The translations under genes were made by a program, and so were the position numbers. A stretch of DNA of 47,489 nt from RGIG4079 sp045576735 (GTDB lineage Bacteria > Bacteroidota > Bacteroidia > Bacteroidales > Muribaculaceae): assembly GCA_045576735.1 (NCBI GenBank), contig JAZNGZ010000036.1, forward strand, positions 1 through 47,489, written 5' to 3'. How positions within the stretch are numbered: the first letter of the stretch is position 1; every line of letters begins with the position of its first letter. Under the pieces are notes generated by a model. It searched no databases, had not been told where the DNA came from, and saw only the letters and a list, made by a program, of their open reading frames with translations. Positions 1-6,860 of the stretch are shown here, piece by piece.

Positions 1-115
1 AATCACACGTTTTTCTCTCAAATCATATTTTTTAACCGCTTTTTGGACTCCGTGAATCGAATATTCTGCAAAAAAATGAAATTTGACGATTTTACAGATT
101 TTCGAAACCTTGCTG

Positions 116-157
116 CTTAAAAAAGAAACTGTGTCAAAATACTATATTTTGACACAG
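116..157 (-). terminator. Rho-independent terminator of the tRNA-Tyr/tRNA-Gly unit
   Basis: A perfect 13-bp inverted repeat (129-141 with 145-157) has a 3-nt loop. On the minus strand it is followed by a T-rich run (complement of 117-128). It lies 13 nt beyond the 3' end of tRNA-Gly, as expected for the end of this tRNA transcript. Bases 1-115 show no gene or clear signal. Confidence 0.85.
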
Positions 158-169
158 CCCCTTTCTTTG

Positions 170-242
170 AGCGGAAGACGGGGCTCAAACCCGCGACCCT
201 CAGCTTGGAAGGCTGATGCTCTATCGACTGAGCTACTTCCGC
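170..242 (-). tRNA. tRNA-Gly (anticodon TCC)
   Basis: The minus strand folds into a 73-nt cloverleaf. The acceptor stem GCGGAAG/CTTCCGC is perfect. The anticodon stem TCAGC/GCTGA encloses loop CTTCCAA, giving anticodon TCC. The T-arm carries TTTGAGC between GCGGG and CCCGT. The discriminator base is U, usual for bacterial glycine tRNAs. CCA is not encoded. It lies 19 nt downstream of tRNA-Tyr and is followed by a strong terminator, so the two tRNAs are probably processed from one transcript. Confidence 0.95.
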
Positions 243-261
243 AACGCTATGAAAAAGATTG

Positions 262-344
262 TGGGCGAAGATGGATTCGAACCACCGAAGGTATAAACCA
301 GCAGATTTACAGTCTGCCCCATTTGGCCACTCTGGTATTCGCCC
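262..344 (-). tRNA. tRNA-Tyr (anticodon GTA)
   Basis: This is an 83-nt class II tRNA with a long variable arm. The acceptor stem GGGCGAA/TTCGCCC is perfect. Anticodon stem GCAGA/TCTGC encloses CTGTAAA, giving anticodon GTA. The T-arm contains GGTTCGAATCC and the discriminator is A. CCA is not encoded. The mature 5' end lies about a dozen bases downstream of a consensus Bacteroidetes promoter inside the end of ribH, so the primary transcript should carry only a very short leader. Confidence 0.95.
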
Positions 345-355
345 TAAATCGACTG

Positions 356-387
356 CAAAGATAATCAAAGTTCTTTAACTTTGCAAG
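356..387 (-). promoter_or_regulatory. Promoter of the tRNA-Tyr/Gly unit, overlapping the 3' end of ribH
   Basis: On the minus strand TTG (complement of 384-386) is followed after exactly 20 bp by TATCTTTG (356-363). This matches the Bacteroidetes sigma-A pattern TTG-N20-TAnnTTTG used elsewhere in this window. The upstream element lies inside the ribH coding sequence. The predicted start is about 5 nt before the mature tRNA-Tyr 5' end. Confidence 0.75.
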
Positions 388-856
388 CGAAATCGTGCAT
401 TTTAATTGCAGCAACAGCTGCTTCCTCGCCTTTGTTTCCGAGTTTACCGCCGCATCGGTCGAGTGCATCTTGTTCACAGTCAACCGTTAACACTCCAAAG
501 ATTACGGGAGTGTCGCAGTCGGCATTTAATGATGTGATGCCTTGAGTTACGCTTTGACACACATAGTCGAAGTGGGGAGTGCCACCACGAATTACGCAGC
601 CAAACACGATGATGGCGTCATACATCGATGCTTCGATTAGTTGCGATGCGGCAAATGTCAATTCAACGGCACCGGGTACATGATACACGTCAACATCCTC
701 TTGTGCAAATCCTTGCGAAGAGAATACCTTCAATGCACCATCGGTGAGTGCGCCGGTGATGTGGGCATTCCATTCGGCGGCTACGATAGCCACTCTCATG
801 TTTTCTACTTTGGGGATAGCACCTTGAGGTGCGCTGTGTGATAGATTTGTTGCCAT
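365..856 (-). CDS. ribH: 6,7-dimethyl-8-ribityllumazine synthase
   Basis: RibH catalyses the penultimate step of riboflavin synthesis: it condenses 5-amino-6-ribitylamino-uracil with 3,4-dihydroxy-2-butanone 4-phosphate in the cytoplasm, usually as an icosahedral shell or pentamer. The 163-residue length is normal. PGAVELT (61-67) matches the substrate-binding PGxxE motif. IRGGTPHFDYVC (89-100) carries the family's catalytic His at H95, and R134 is the usual phosphate-binding Arg in the C-terminal helix region. The start is the ATG at 856, 32 bp after the TPR gene. No other rib gene is present, so riboflavin genes are scattered in this genome. The tRNA promoter overlaps its 3' end. Identification is secure. 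Confidence 0.96.
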   Translation of the reverse strand: MATNLSHSAPQGAIPKVENMRVAIVAAEWNAHITGALTDGALKVFSSQGFAQEDVDVYHVPGAVELTFAASQLIEASMYDAIIVFGCVIRGGTPHFDYVCQSVTQGITSLNADCDTPVIFGVLTVDCEQDALDRCGGKLGNKGEEAAVAAIKMHDFACKVKEL

Positions 857-888
857 GAAAAAAAATATTGTGTAGATTGTGTTGTTAC

Positions 889-1905
889 TTATTTGGGAAA
901 CATTTTATGCCACAAGCCCAATATGTCAAGTCGGTTATTGCGTGCATCGAGCAGTATTTTTACAATGCGTTTATGCTCATCGTCGGCATTAAGTTTTGTG
1001 GCTTTGTGAAGCATTGTGTTGAGTAGGTGCACCCCTTTGTCGCGGGTGTTTTTGGCTTGGATAAGCGCTTCGCCAAGCGATATTGATAGTTGTAGCTGTT
1101 GGAGAGAAAACTCCGGCTCAATGCGCGTGAGATATTTCAGCGCGCGAGTGTAGAAGTGTATCGCTTCGCGATAACGATTCATCTGCGACAGGGTGTTGCC
1201 TTCGTTCACGAGTGAGGCGATGAGTCGGGTAGTGGCATCCATAATCCCCGAGTTAACCTCGGCGAGATATGTTGTAGTAGCCACTTGATAGTGAGCCAAT
1301 AGGTTGGCTTGGTCTACACGTGAACGGTATATTGAAGTAGAAGCATTCAAGGCGGTAATTTGCCCGGCTCCATATCGATGTCGGTTTATTTTCGATAGTT
1401 TTTCGAGCAACTTCATCGATTTGGCTATGTCGCGTTCGGCTTGCTTGAATTCCTTCTTTGCGCAGTGAATTTGGGCAAGGTCATATAACAACATTGCCAA
1501 TAGACAAATAAATCCTTCATCTTTGCGGCGAGAGTTGAGTACCATTAGCGATAGCGCTTCGGCCGCGGTTGTCATTGCCGGCTCCACTTTGTTGTCTTCG
1601 ATGAGAAGTGCGGCAAGAACTTGTTTTATGATTACATGCACATCGGCTGTGCTGTCGATGTGGGCACGAGTGAAAATCGTGTCGAGCCAACTAAATTGAG
1701 CAATCGCTTTGCTAATGTTGTCGTCGGCAATCAAGTATTGGGCTATGCTTCTTGTTGAGTCGATGATTGTCGACAATGAAGCATTGGCGAGTTTATGTCG
1801 AAGCGCAAAGATGGAGGCTCCTGCTTTATACTGGTCAAGCAGGCTGAGTGCCGTTTTGTTCTCGATGTTTATAAAAATAGGATCGAGTGATGTTTTCATT
1901 TCCAT
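889..1905 (-). CDS. Tetratricopeptide-repeat-like helical protein
   Basis: This predicted cytoplasmic protein of 338 residues has no signal peptide and no membrane segment. Its sequence is helical and resembles degenerate TPRs: alternating Ala/Leu-rich pairs such as EAIHFYTRALKYL (about 250-262), which is a good TPR second-half match, and QAERDIAKSMKLLEKL (about 155-170). TPR proteins are scaffolds, so no enzymatic role can be assigned. It sits 24 bp downstream of the sugar isomerase and 32 bp upstream of ribH in the same orientation, so co-transcription is likely. The pairing with ribH recalls Bacteroidales neighbourhoods in which a TPR protein precedes ribH, but the functional link is unknown. 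Confidence 0.75.
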   Translation of the reverse strand: MEMKTSLDPIFINIENKTALSLLDQYKAGASIFALRHKLANASLSTIIDSTRSIAQYLIADDNISKAIAQFSWLDTIFTRAHIDSTADVHVIIKQVLAALLIEDNKVEPAMTTAAEALSLMVLNSRRKDEGFICLLAMLLYDLAQIHCAKKEFKQAERDIAKSMKLLEKLSKINRHRYGAGQITALNASTSIYRSRVDQANLLAHYQVATTTYLAEVNSGIMDATTRLIASLVNEGNTLSQMNRYREAIHFYTRALKYLTRIEPEFSLQQLQLSISLGEALIQAKNTRDKGVHLLNTMLHKATKLNADDEHKRIVKILLDARNNRLDILGLWHKMFPK

Positions 1906-1929
1906 ATTGCGCTAAAATTATTTGTGATG

Positions 1930-2535
1930 TTATTTGTCGCCACGCGACACGTGTCCTAAGTATCCCCCATGGTGTCGTTTGGCATAGTCGGCTTTGGTGA
2001 AGCCTGTTTTTTTCATTACACTCACCACTAGCACATCGCCAATAACAGTCATCATGGTGGTAGAAGTGGTGGGGGTAAGCCCTAGGGGACACACTTCGGG
2101 CGACCCGCCGGTCGACAACACAAAGTCGGCATCGTGAGCCAATTCACTGTCGGCATTGCCGGTGATAACGATTAGAGGTAATTGAGGATATAGGTTGCGC
2201 GCGAGAGTCACAAAATCAATGATTTCACGAGTTTTGCCCGAGTTTGAAATCAAGAGCATAATATCGTTTGGTTGCAATAGGCCCAAGTCGCCATGTTGGG
2301 CTTCGCTAGGGTGGATATTTACCGCCGGAGTGCCGGTAGAACTGAATGTTGTTGCGATGTTCATGGCAATTTGTCCGGCTTTCCCCATCCCCGAGGTTAC
2401 GAGTTTACCTTTGCGATTGTGTACATGCTCGATAATGGCATCAACTGCTTTGGTGTAATCATCGGTTACGGGAATATTGCTGATGGCTTTGCTCTCAGCT
2501 TCAAGTATATGGCGCATTGTCTCAAGAATATCCAT
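1930..2535 (-). CDS. kdsD: Single-domain arabinose-5-phosphate isomerase (SIS family, KdsD/KpsF-like)
   Basis: The protein interconverts ribulose 5-phosphate and arabinose 5-phosphate, the first step towards Kdo of the lipopolysaccharide inner core. It is a bare SIS domain of 201 residues. Canonical KdsD/KpsF has about 325 because of two C-terminal CBS domains, which are absent here; CBS-less isomerases are known in Bacteroides. Visible motifs are GKLVTSGMGKAG (43-54), the SSTGTPA segment (65-71), HPSEAQHGDLG (75-85), ISNSGKTREI and the Cys-Pro-Leu-Gly-Leu-Thr-Pro-Thr-Thr-Ser-Thr-Thr block typical of KpsF. It is the first gene of a probable unit with the TPR gene and ribH, behind its own -7 element at 2582-2589. 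A different sugar-phosphate substrate is possible but less likely. Confidence 0.82.
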   Translation of the reverse strand: MDILETMRHILEAESKAISNIPVTDDYTKAVDAIIEHVHNRKGKLVTSGMGKAGQIAMNIATTFSSTGTPAVNIHPSEAQHGDLGLLQPNDIMLLISNSGKTREIIDFVTLARNLYPQLPLIVITGNADSELAHDADFVLSTGGSPEVCPLGLTPTTSTTMMTVIGDVLVVSVMKKTGFTKADYAKRHHGGYLGHVSRGDK

Positions 2536-2581
2536 AATGGGCTATATGTGAATTTTTTGATAAGTGATTTCTTTCAATGTG

Positions 2582-2589
2582 CAAAGTTA
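2582..2589 (-). promoter_or_regulatory. -7 element (TAACTTTG) of the isomerase/TPR/ribH unit
   Basis: TAACTTTG on the minus strand lies 47 bp before the isomerase ATG and matches TAnnTTTG. No TTG is found at the usual 20-bp distance, so only the -7 half is well supported. Confidence 0.5.
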
Positions 2590-2671
2590 CGCAATTCTTT
2601 TCAATTTTCTGACCCACTTAATGCTTTTAAGGCGATTATTGGGCGCTAAATCGACAATATTTGCGTCAAAA

Positions 2672-3160
2672 TCAATGGTGAGAGGGTGTGTATAACTCTT
2701 TTTCTTCGTAGGCGCATATTGCTTTAACCCATTCGGGGTCAATTTCGGCTCCTTGGGCTGTTGTTGGGTCAAACCCTGCCATCACGGTGCGGCCCACGCA
2801 TTTCACGTCACCGGTCTCGATGTTTAAGATGCGTTGCTCTAGCTTCAAACTGCGTTGAGATATAGAGGTAACTGTAGTGAGCACGGCAATAGGTTCTTTG
2901 ATATATCCCGGAGAGAAAAAGTCGCAATTTACGTTTACTATCACCACGTTTATATGCTTCCAATTGACCAATTCGGGCTTCACGGCATTAAAGTAGCTTG
3001 TTTTTCCTAGGTCCATATATTCGAGATAAGCATTATTGTTGATGTGGCCTATCACGTCGATGTCGTTAAATCTTATCTGTATAGGTGTCACGTGGCGATA
3101 GGGCTGTGAGGCTTGTGGCACACGTGGGTTGGTTGAAGAGGGATAGGTTATGGCTTCCAT
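2672..3160 (-). CDS. Acyl-CoA thioesterase, 4HBT hot-dog fold
   Basis: This is a cytoplasmic hydrolase of acyl-CoA or acyl-ACP thioesters. At 162 residues it is one hot-dog domain with a short N-terminal extension. RFNDIDVIGHINN (30-42) followed by Y45 matches the 4-hydroxybenzoyl-CoA thioesterase motif (Asp near 33-35, then GHxNN, then Tyr), where the Asp is catalytic. The acyl substrate cannot be read from sequence. The start is the ATG at 3160, 5 bp after the DUF721 gene, so it belongs to the recF transcript. The C-terminus runs into about 80 bp of non-coding sequence before the next promoter. Confidence 0.85.
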   Translation of the reverse strand: MEAITYPSSTNPRVPQASQPYRHVTPIQIRFNDIDVIGHINNNAYLEYMDLGKTSYFNAVKPELVNWKHINVVIVNVNCDFFSPGYIKEPIAVLTTVTSISQRSLKLEQRILNIETGDVKCVGRTVMAGFDPTTAQGAEIDPEWVKAICAYEEKELYTPSHH

Positions 3161-3165
3161 ATTTT

Positions 3166-3456
3166 TTAATGAATCATTATGCTTGTTATAACATCCTTGC
3201 CGGCGGCTTTGTTCAATTCTTCAACAAGACGACTGCGATGAAATTGCAACTCGTTTTTCAACGCCGCTGATGAAAGATATACATGTAGCACACCTTTGTC
3301 GACATAGCGTTTAATTGTGTATCGGTTTATCCCCGGGCCCACTACCTCGGGCCATAGGTAACACAATCGTTGCTCGTCGATAACCCCCGATACACCACTC
3401 TCCGAGAGAGCTACGTCGATGATGTCTTTTATGCTTTGTGCGTCGCGACGTTTCAT
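3166..3456 (-). CDS. DciA-like DUF721 protein
   Basis: This small basic protein of 96 residues belongs to the DUF721/DciA family. Family members assist loading of the replicative helicase in bacteria without DnaC or DnaI, and they often sit beside recF and gyrB. The core LWPEVVGPGINRYT (34-47) matches the conserved W-x-x-VVG-x-x-I-x-x-x-T block, followed by a strand-rich segment with VLHVYLSSAALKNEL. I chose the internal ATG at 3456 over a longer frame start at 3504. It gives a 4-base ATGA overlap with the recF stop, typical of translational coupling, and the extra N-terminal residues would lie wholly inside recF. Direct helicase loading is inferred from the family. Confidence 0.85.
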   Translation of the reverse strand: MKRRDAQSIKDIIDVALSESGVSGVIDEQRLCYLWPEVVGPGINRYTIKRYVDKGVLHVYLSSAALKNELQFHRSRLVEELNKAAGKDVITSIMIH

Positions 3457-4565
3457 TGCTGAGAAGTGTTTAGAGGGGTGAATACTCCGTTGACCACTTC
3501 CCATATGCGGTAGTCACCGCTTGTGCGTTCAACGATGCGGTCGAGGTGGGTGCGATTAGTGTCGGTAATGAAAATTTGCCCAAAAGTGTCGCTCATCACA
3601 ATCTCCATTATATGCTCCACGCGTGTGGCGTCGAGCTTGTCAAATATGTCATCGAGAAGGAGTAGGGGTTTTAGATTAGTGGTTTCGCTCAATAATTCAT
3701 ATTGAGCCAAGCGAAGAGCAATAGTAAACGTTTTGCATTGACCTTGTGACCCGGTGCGTCTCACAGGCATTTGGGCAATGGTCATGTCGATGTCGTCGCG
3801 ATGAATTCCCACTGTGGTGTGGCGCACTATTTCATCGTGCCGACGAGCACCATCGAGCAGAGTCTCCATCGTCATTCCCGGCTCGTTCAAACTGCTGCGA
3901 TAGCTCAACTCCACTTGCTCACCTTCGCCGGCAATGGCATTGTAATATCGGTTGAATATCTCCGACAATCTATTCACCCATTCCTTGCGGCAATGGTTGA
4001 TATATTCGGCTGCCATACCCATTGTAAGCTCTATCGCTAGATATAGGCTATGGTCAACACACCCGTCGCGCAATAGCTTGTTGCGTTGCTCTAGTCCGTG
4101 GTTGTAGCGTATCAATTGGTCGAGATAGCGGTGGTCGCTTTGTGATATAATCATGTCGATGAGACGGCGACGCTCATCGCTATTGCCACGAATAATATCG
4201 ATGTCGTTAGGGGCAATCATCACAAGTGGGAATAGCCCAATGTGTTGGCTCAATCGTTGATATTCTTTCCCTTTACGTTTAAATGTCTTGCGTTTGCCCC
4301 GAGCAATGCCGAGTGATAAATCCTCGCTCGAGTCACGACGGTCGTAAGCGGCATTCACGATGCAGAAATCCTCATCGCGCTTGATAAGCATAGCATCTTG
4401 TACCCCATTAAAACTTTTGCAGAAACTCATATAATAGATAGCGTCGAGCAAATTACTTTTCCCCATGCCATTATTGCCCAACAGACAATTAGCCTTAGGC
4501 GAAAACTCAAGCCGAGCCTCCGCAATATTCTTAAAATTATCAATCGACAGCCGTTGCAATTTCAT
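3453..4565 (-). CDS. recF: DNA replication and repair protein RecF
   Basis: RecF is an SMC-like ATPase that binds gapped DNA and, with RecO and RecR, loads RecA at single-strand gaps. Its 370 residues are normal. The Walker A is GNNGMGKS (30-37). RecF-typical IAPNDIDIIRG follows near 117. The ABC signature region appears as TGSQGQ near 272 and the Walker B as LLLLDDIFDKLD near 302. The start is the ATG at 4565, only 5 bp after a consensus -7 element, so the mRNA may be leaderless or nearly so. It is followed by the translationally coupled DUF721 gene and a thioesterase in one operon. Confidence 0.97.
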   Translation of the reverse strand: MKLQRLSIDNFKNIAEARLEFSPKANCLLGNNGMGKSNLLDAIYYMSFCKSFNGVQDAMLIKRDEDFCIVNAAYDRRDSSEDLSLGIARGKRKTFKRKGKEYQRLSQHIGLFPLVMIAPNDIDIIRGNSDERRRLIDMIISQSDHRYLDQLIRYNHGLEQRNKLLRDGCVDHSLYLAIELTMGMAAEYINHCRKEWVNRLSEIFNRYYNAIAGEGEQVELSYRSSLNEPGMTMETLLDGARRHDEIVRHTTVGIHRDDIDMTIAQMPVRRTGSQGQCKTFTIALRLAQYELLSETTNLKPLLLLDDIFDKLDATRVEHIMEIVMSDTFGQIFITDTNRTHLDRIVERTSGDYRIWEVVNGVFTPLNTSQQ

Positions 4566-4569
4566 ATCA

Positions 4570-4577
4570 CAAAGTTA
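4570..4577 (-). promoter_or_regulatory. -7 element (TAACTTTG) of the recF operon
   Basis: TAACTTTG on the minus strand ends 5 bp before the recF ATG. The -33 region has only a T-run at the proper spacing. Transcription would begin at or within a few bases of the start codon. Confidence 0.5.
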
Positions 4578-4593
4578 ATGAAATTTATCACAT

Positions 4594-4630
4594 AAAAAAA
4601 GAGTGAACTCATTTTATTATGAGTCCACTC
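4594..4630 (-). terminator. Rho-independent terminator after the LpxA-like gene
   Basis: The stem 4601-4612/4619-4630 (GAGTG and ACTCAT arms, one A-C mismatch, 6-nt loop) is followed on the minus strand by seven T residues (complement of 4594-4600). It lies 21 bp beyond the LpxA-like stop and separates the efflux/LpxA-like operon from recF. Confidence 0.85.
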
Positions 4631-4651
4631 CTGAGTTATGGTTGAAGTTAG

Positions 4652-5437
4652 TTAGTCTACTTCGATGGGTATGGCCACGACTTTCATGTTGTTTTCGCGG
4701 ATAAAATTGGTGATTTCTTGGCGTACTCTGTTGTCTTCAACATCGGCTTCGATGCGACGCAAAGCGTTAAATACCGAGGTGCCACATTGGTATACATGGC
4801 GATAGCATTTTGCCACATCATCAACTTCCTCTTCGCTAAATCCATGTTTGCGCATCACCACGGCATTGATGCCGAAGTAGCTTACCGGATTGTGGGCAAA
4901 GATTGCGAATGGAGGCACATTGCCACTAATGCGGCAACCTCCTTTGATGAGCACCCATTTGCCTACCTTACTCTTTTCGTGGAGGATTGAACCGCTCGAC
5001 AAGATAGTACATTCATCAACGGTAACATCACCGGCAATCATCACACTATTACCTACCACACATCTGCCTTTAATGTGGGTGTCGTGACCAATGTGAGATT
5101 CGGCCATCACAAAGGAGTTGTCGCCAATGCGAGTTCCCCCTTCGCTTCTGATACCTCGGTTGATAATAACATGTTCGCGTATCACGTTGTTGTCTCCAAT
5201 ATAGCAATATGTTTCCTCTCCTTTCCAACGAAAGTCTTGAGGGTCGGCGCCTATGATGGTGCCTTGATACACTTTGTTGTTTTTCCCCATGCGAGTACCA
5301 CGAATAATGCTTGTGTAGGGCATAATTTCACAGCCGTCGCCTATTTCTACATTCTTGTCAATGTAGGCAAAGGGGTGTATTGTTACGTTTTCACCGAGTT
5401 TTGCCGATGGGTCAACGTGAGCTAATGGGCTAATCAT
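4652..5437 (-). CDS. Divergent LpxA-like acyl-ACP:UDP-sugar O-acyltransferase
   Basis: This left-handed beta-helix acyltransferase of 261 residues has hexapeptide repeats (about 1-190, for example IGDGCEIMPYT, IGDNSF, VGNSVMIAG) and the helical C-terminal domain of LpxA. LpxA adds the first 3-hydroxyacyl chain to UDP-GlcNAc in lipid A synthesis. The IGADPQDFRWKGEE segment (62-75) and SHIGHD (114-119) align with LpxA, so both His of the H-x-x-H pair are present (H115, H118; by family alignment the second is the catalytic base). However, the usual His in the AGH motif is Asp (D137) and the conserved HQF is HEK (153-155), so substrate or acyl length may differ from housekeeping LpxA. It is 31 bp behind the efflux outer-membrane gene with no terminator between, so it probably shares that transcript. 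A second, canonical lpxA elsewhere is likely. Confidence 0.75.
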   Translation of the reverse strand: MISPLAHVDPSAKLGENVTIHPFAYIDKNVEIGDGCEIMPYTSIIRGTRMGKNNKVYQGTIIGADPQDFRWKGEETYCYIGDNNVIREHVIINRGIRSEGGTRIGDNSFVMAESHIGHDTHIKGRCVVGNSVMIAGDVTVDECTILSSGSILHEKSKVGKWVLIKGGCRISGNVPPFAIFAHNPVSYFGINAVVMRKHGFSEEEVDDVAKCYRHVYQCGTSVFNALRRIEADVEDNRVRQEITNFIRENNMKVVAIPIEVD

Positions 5438-5468
5438 ATTCTTTTAAATTTAAGGTGTTATACATTAA

Positions 5469-6848
5469 TTATCGGCCACCTCCAAGTGCTTGATATAAGT
5501 TTATCACAGCTTGGGTTTTGGTGTGTTCGCATGATAGTCGCGACATTTGTGCTGCCAATAAACTTTGTTGTGCAGTGAGCACTTCAAGGTATGTTGATGT
5601 ACCCAAAGTTAATAATTCTTGGGTATATTCAACCGATTTTTCAAGATTTTCTATCTGTTTGTCCAACAATTTAACTTTTTCATCGCTCTTTTGGCAAATT
5701 GTCATAGCGTTACTCACTTCGGCACTTGCGTTCAACAATGTGTATTCGAAGTTGTTCATTGCTTGTTTTTGCGCAGCTTCTGAAGCTTCGAGTGTGGCAA
5801 TATTTCTACCACGAGAGAAGATAGGAGCGGTTAATGAACCGGCTAATTGCACAAACCAATCACCGGGATTTACAATCATCGAACCGAGTGCATTAGTAAA
5901 ACCGCCATTTGCCGAGATGGTCAAGTTGGGGTAGAACGCGGCACGTGCCATGTTTGTAGCATAATAAGCTTTTGCCACTTCCATTTCAGCAGCACGCACA
6001 TCGGGGCGGGCTGCAAGTTCTACCATGGGCACTCCTGCGCGAGCCATGTTGGGCATAGTCATATATGCTTCAGATGAAATGTTCCATTTTTGTGGCATCA
6101 CATTGAGCAATAACGACATAGTGTTGTTAAGCTCGCTTAACGCCACTTCCATGTCGGTGATAGCACCTAAAAGGTTGTAGTAGTTAGCAGTGCTTTGTAC
6201 AATAGCAGCTTCGTTCATGCGTCCATCGAGCTTGAGGTTTTTCATCACCTCAATACTTTCGGCCCACAATGTCGCTGTTTCACGATTAAGCTCAATTTGA
6301 CGTTGCACAGTTGCTATTGCATAGTAACAGTTTGCTACTCCGCCAATTATTTGAGAACGTACGGCTTGATTATATGCCTCTACTTGGGTCACAGTGGCTT
6401 CAGCGCTACGTTTGTTGTTGAGTAGTTTGCCAAATACATCAACCTCCCAACTTACCGATAGCGGAATTTGATAAGTGCCTATGAAGTCGCTGCCGGCATA
6501 TGATGCAAATGCACCATTGGGAGCAAGTGCCACTGCCGGGAAATAACTCAATTTAGCGCCTTTAAGTTGGGCTTGTGCTATATCTATATTAAGTTTGGCA
6601 TTTTGCATGTTCACATTGTTGGCGAGAGCTTGGTTGATTAAGTCGACCAACACAGGGTCGGTAAATACTTCTTGCCAACGGAGATTGCCCAAAGTGGTAG
6701 TGTCGACTTCGGCTTCTTTAGCTTTAGCATATTCAGCTGCTAGAGAGTTGTCGTCTTGGGGCATCTCGAATTTTTTATACAGCCCGCAACTGCTCAGCAA
6801 TGAAATGCTGAGCACTACGGCTGCGAAATATAATGATTTGTTAGTCAT
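5469..6848 (-). CDS. RND efflux outer-membrane factor lipoprotein (OprM/TolC family)
   Basis: This is the outer-membrane channel of a tripartite efflux pump. Its 459 residues are usual for the OprM/NodT group. The lipoprotein signal has lipobox LSSC with Cys21 as the predicted lipidated residue. Two internally similar halves, rich in Ala/Leu/Gln coiled-coil helices, match the outer membrane efflux repeat. YPNLTISANGGF (about 313-324) and FSRGRNIATLEASEA (about 345-359) are characteristic. It starts 12 bp after the pump gene and is the third gene of the fusion-protein/pump/channel operon. Exported substrates cannot be deduced from sequence. Confidence 0.93.
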   Translation of the reverse strand: MTNKSLYFAAVVLSISLLSSCGLYKKFEMPQDDNSLAAEYAKAKEAEVDTTTLGNLRWQEVFTDPVLVDLINQALANNVNMQNAKLNIDIAQAQLKGAKLSYFPAVALAPNGAFASYAGSDFIGTYQIPLSVSWEVDVFGKLLNNKRSAEATVTQVEAYNQAVRSQIIGGVANCYYAIATVQRQIELNRETATLWAESIEVMKNLKLDGRMNEAAIVQSTANYYNLLGAITDMEVALSELNNTMSLLLNVMPQKWNISSEAYMTMPNMARAGVPMVELAARPDVRAAEMEVAKAYYATNMARAAFYPNLTISANGGFTNALGSMIVNPGDWFVQLAGSLTAPIFSRGRNIATLEASEAAQKQAMNNFEYTLLNASAEVSNAMTICQKSDEKVKLLDKQIENLEKSVEYTQELLTLGTSTYLEVLTAQQSLLAAQMSRLSCEHTKTQAVINLYQALGGGR

Positions 6849-6860
6849 ATCCTATAACTA

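Noticed and set aside
3457..3504. Extended N-terminus of the DUF721 protein
   Set aside because: The extra 16 codons lie wholly inside recF, do not resemble the family, and the ATGA overlap at 3453-3456 marks a coupled start.
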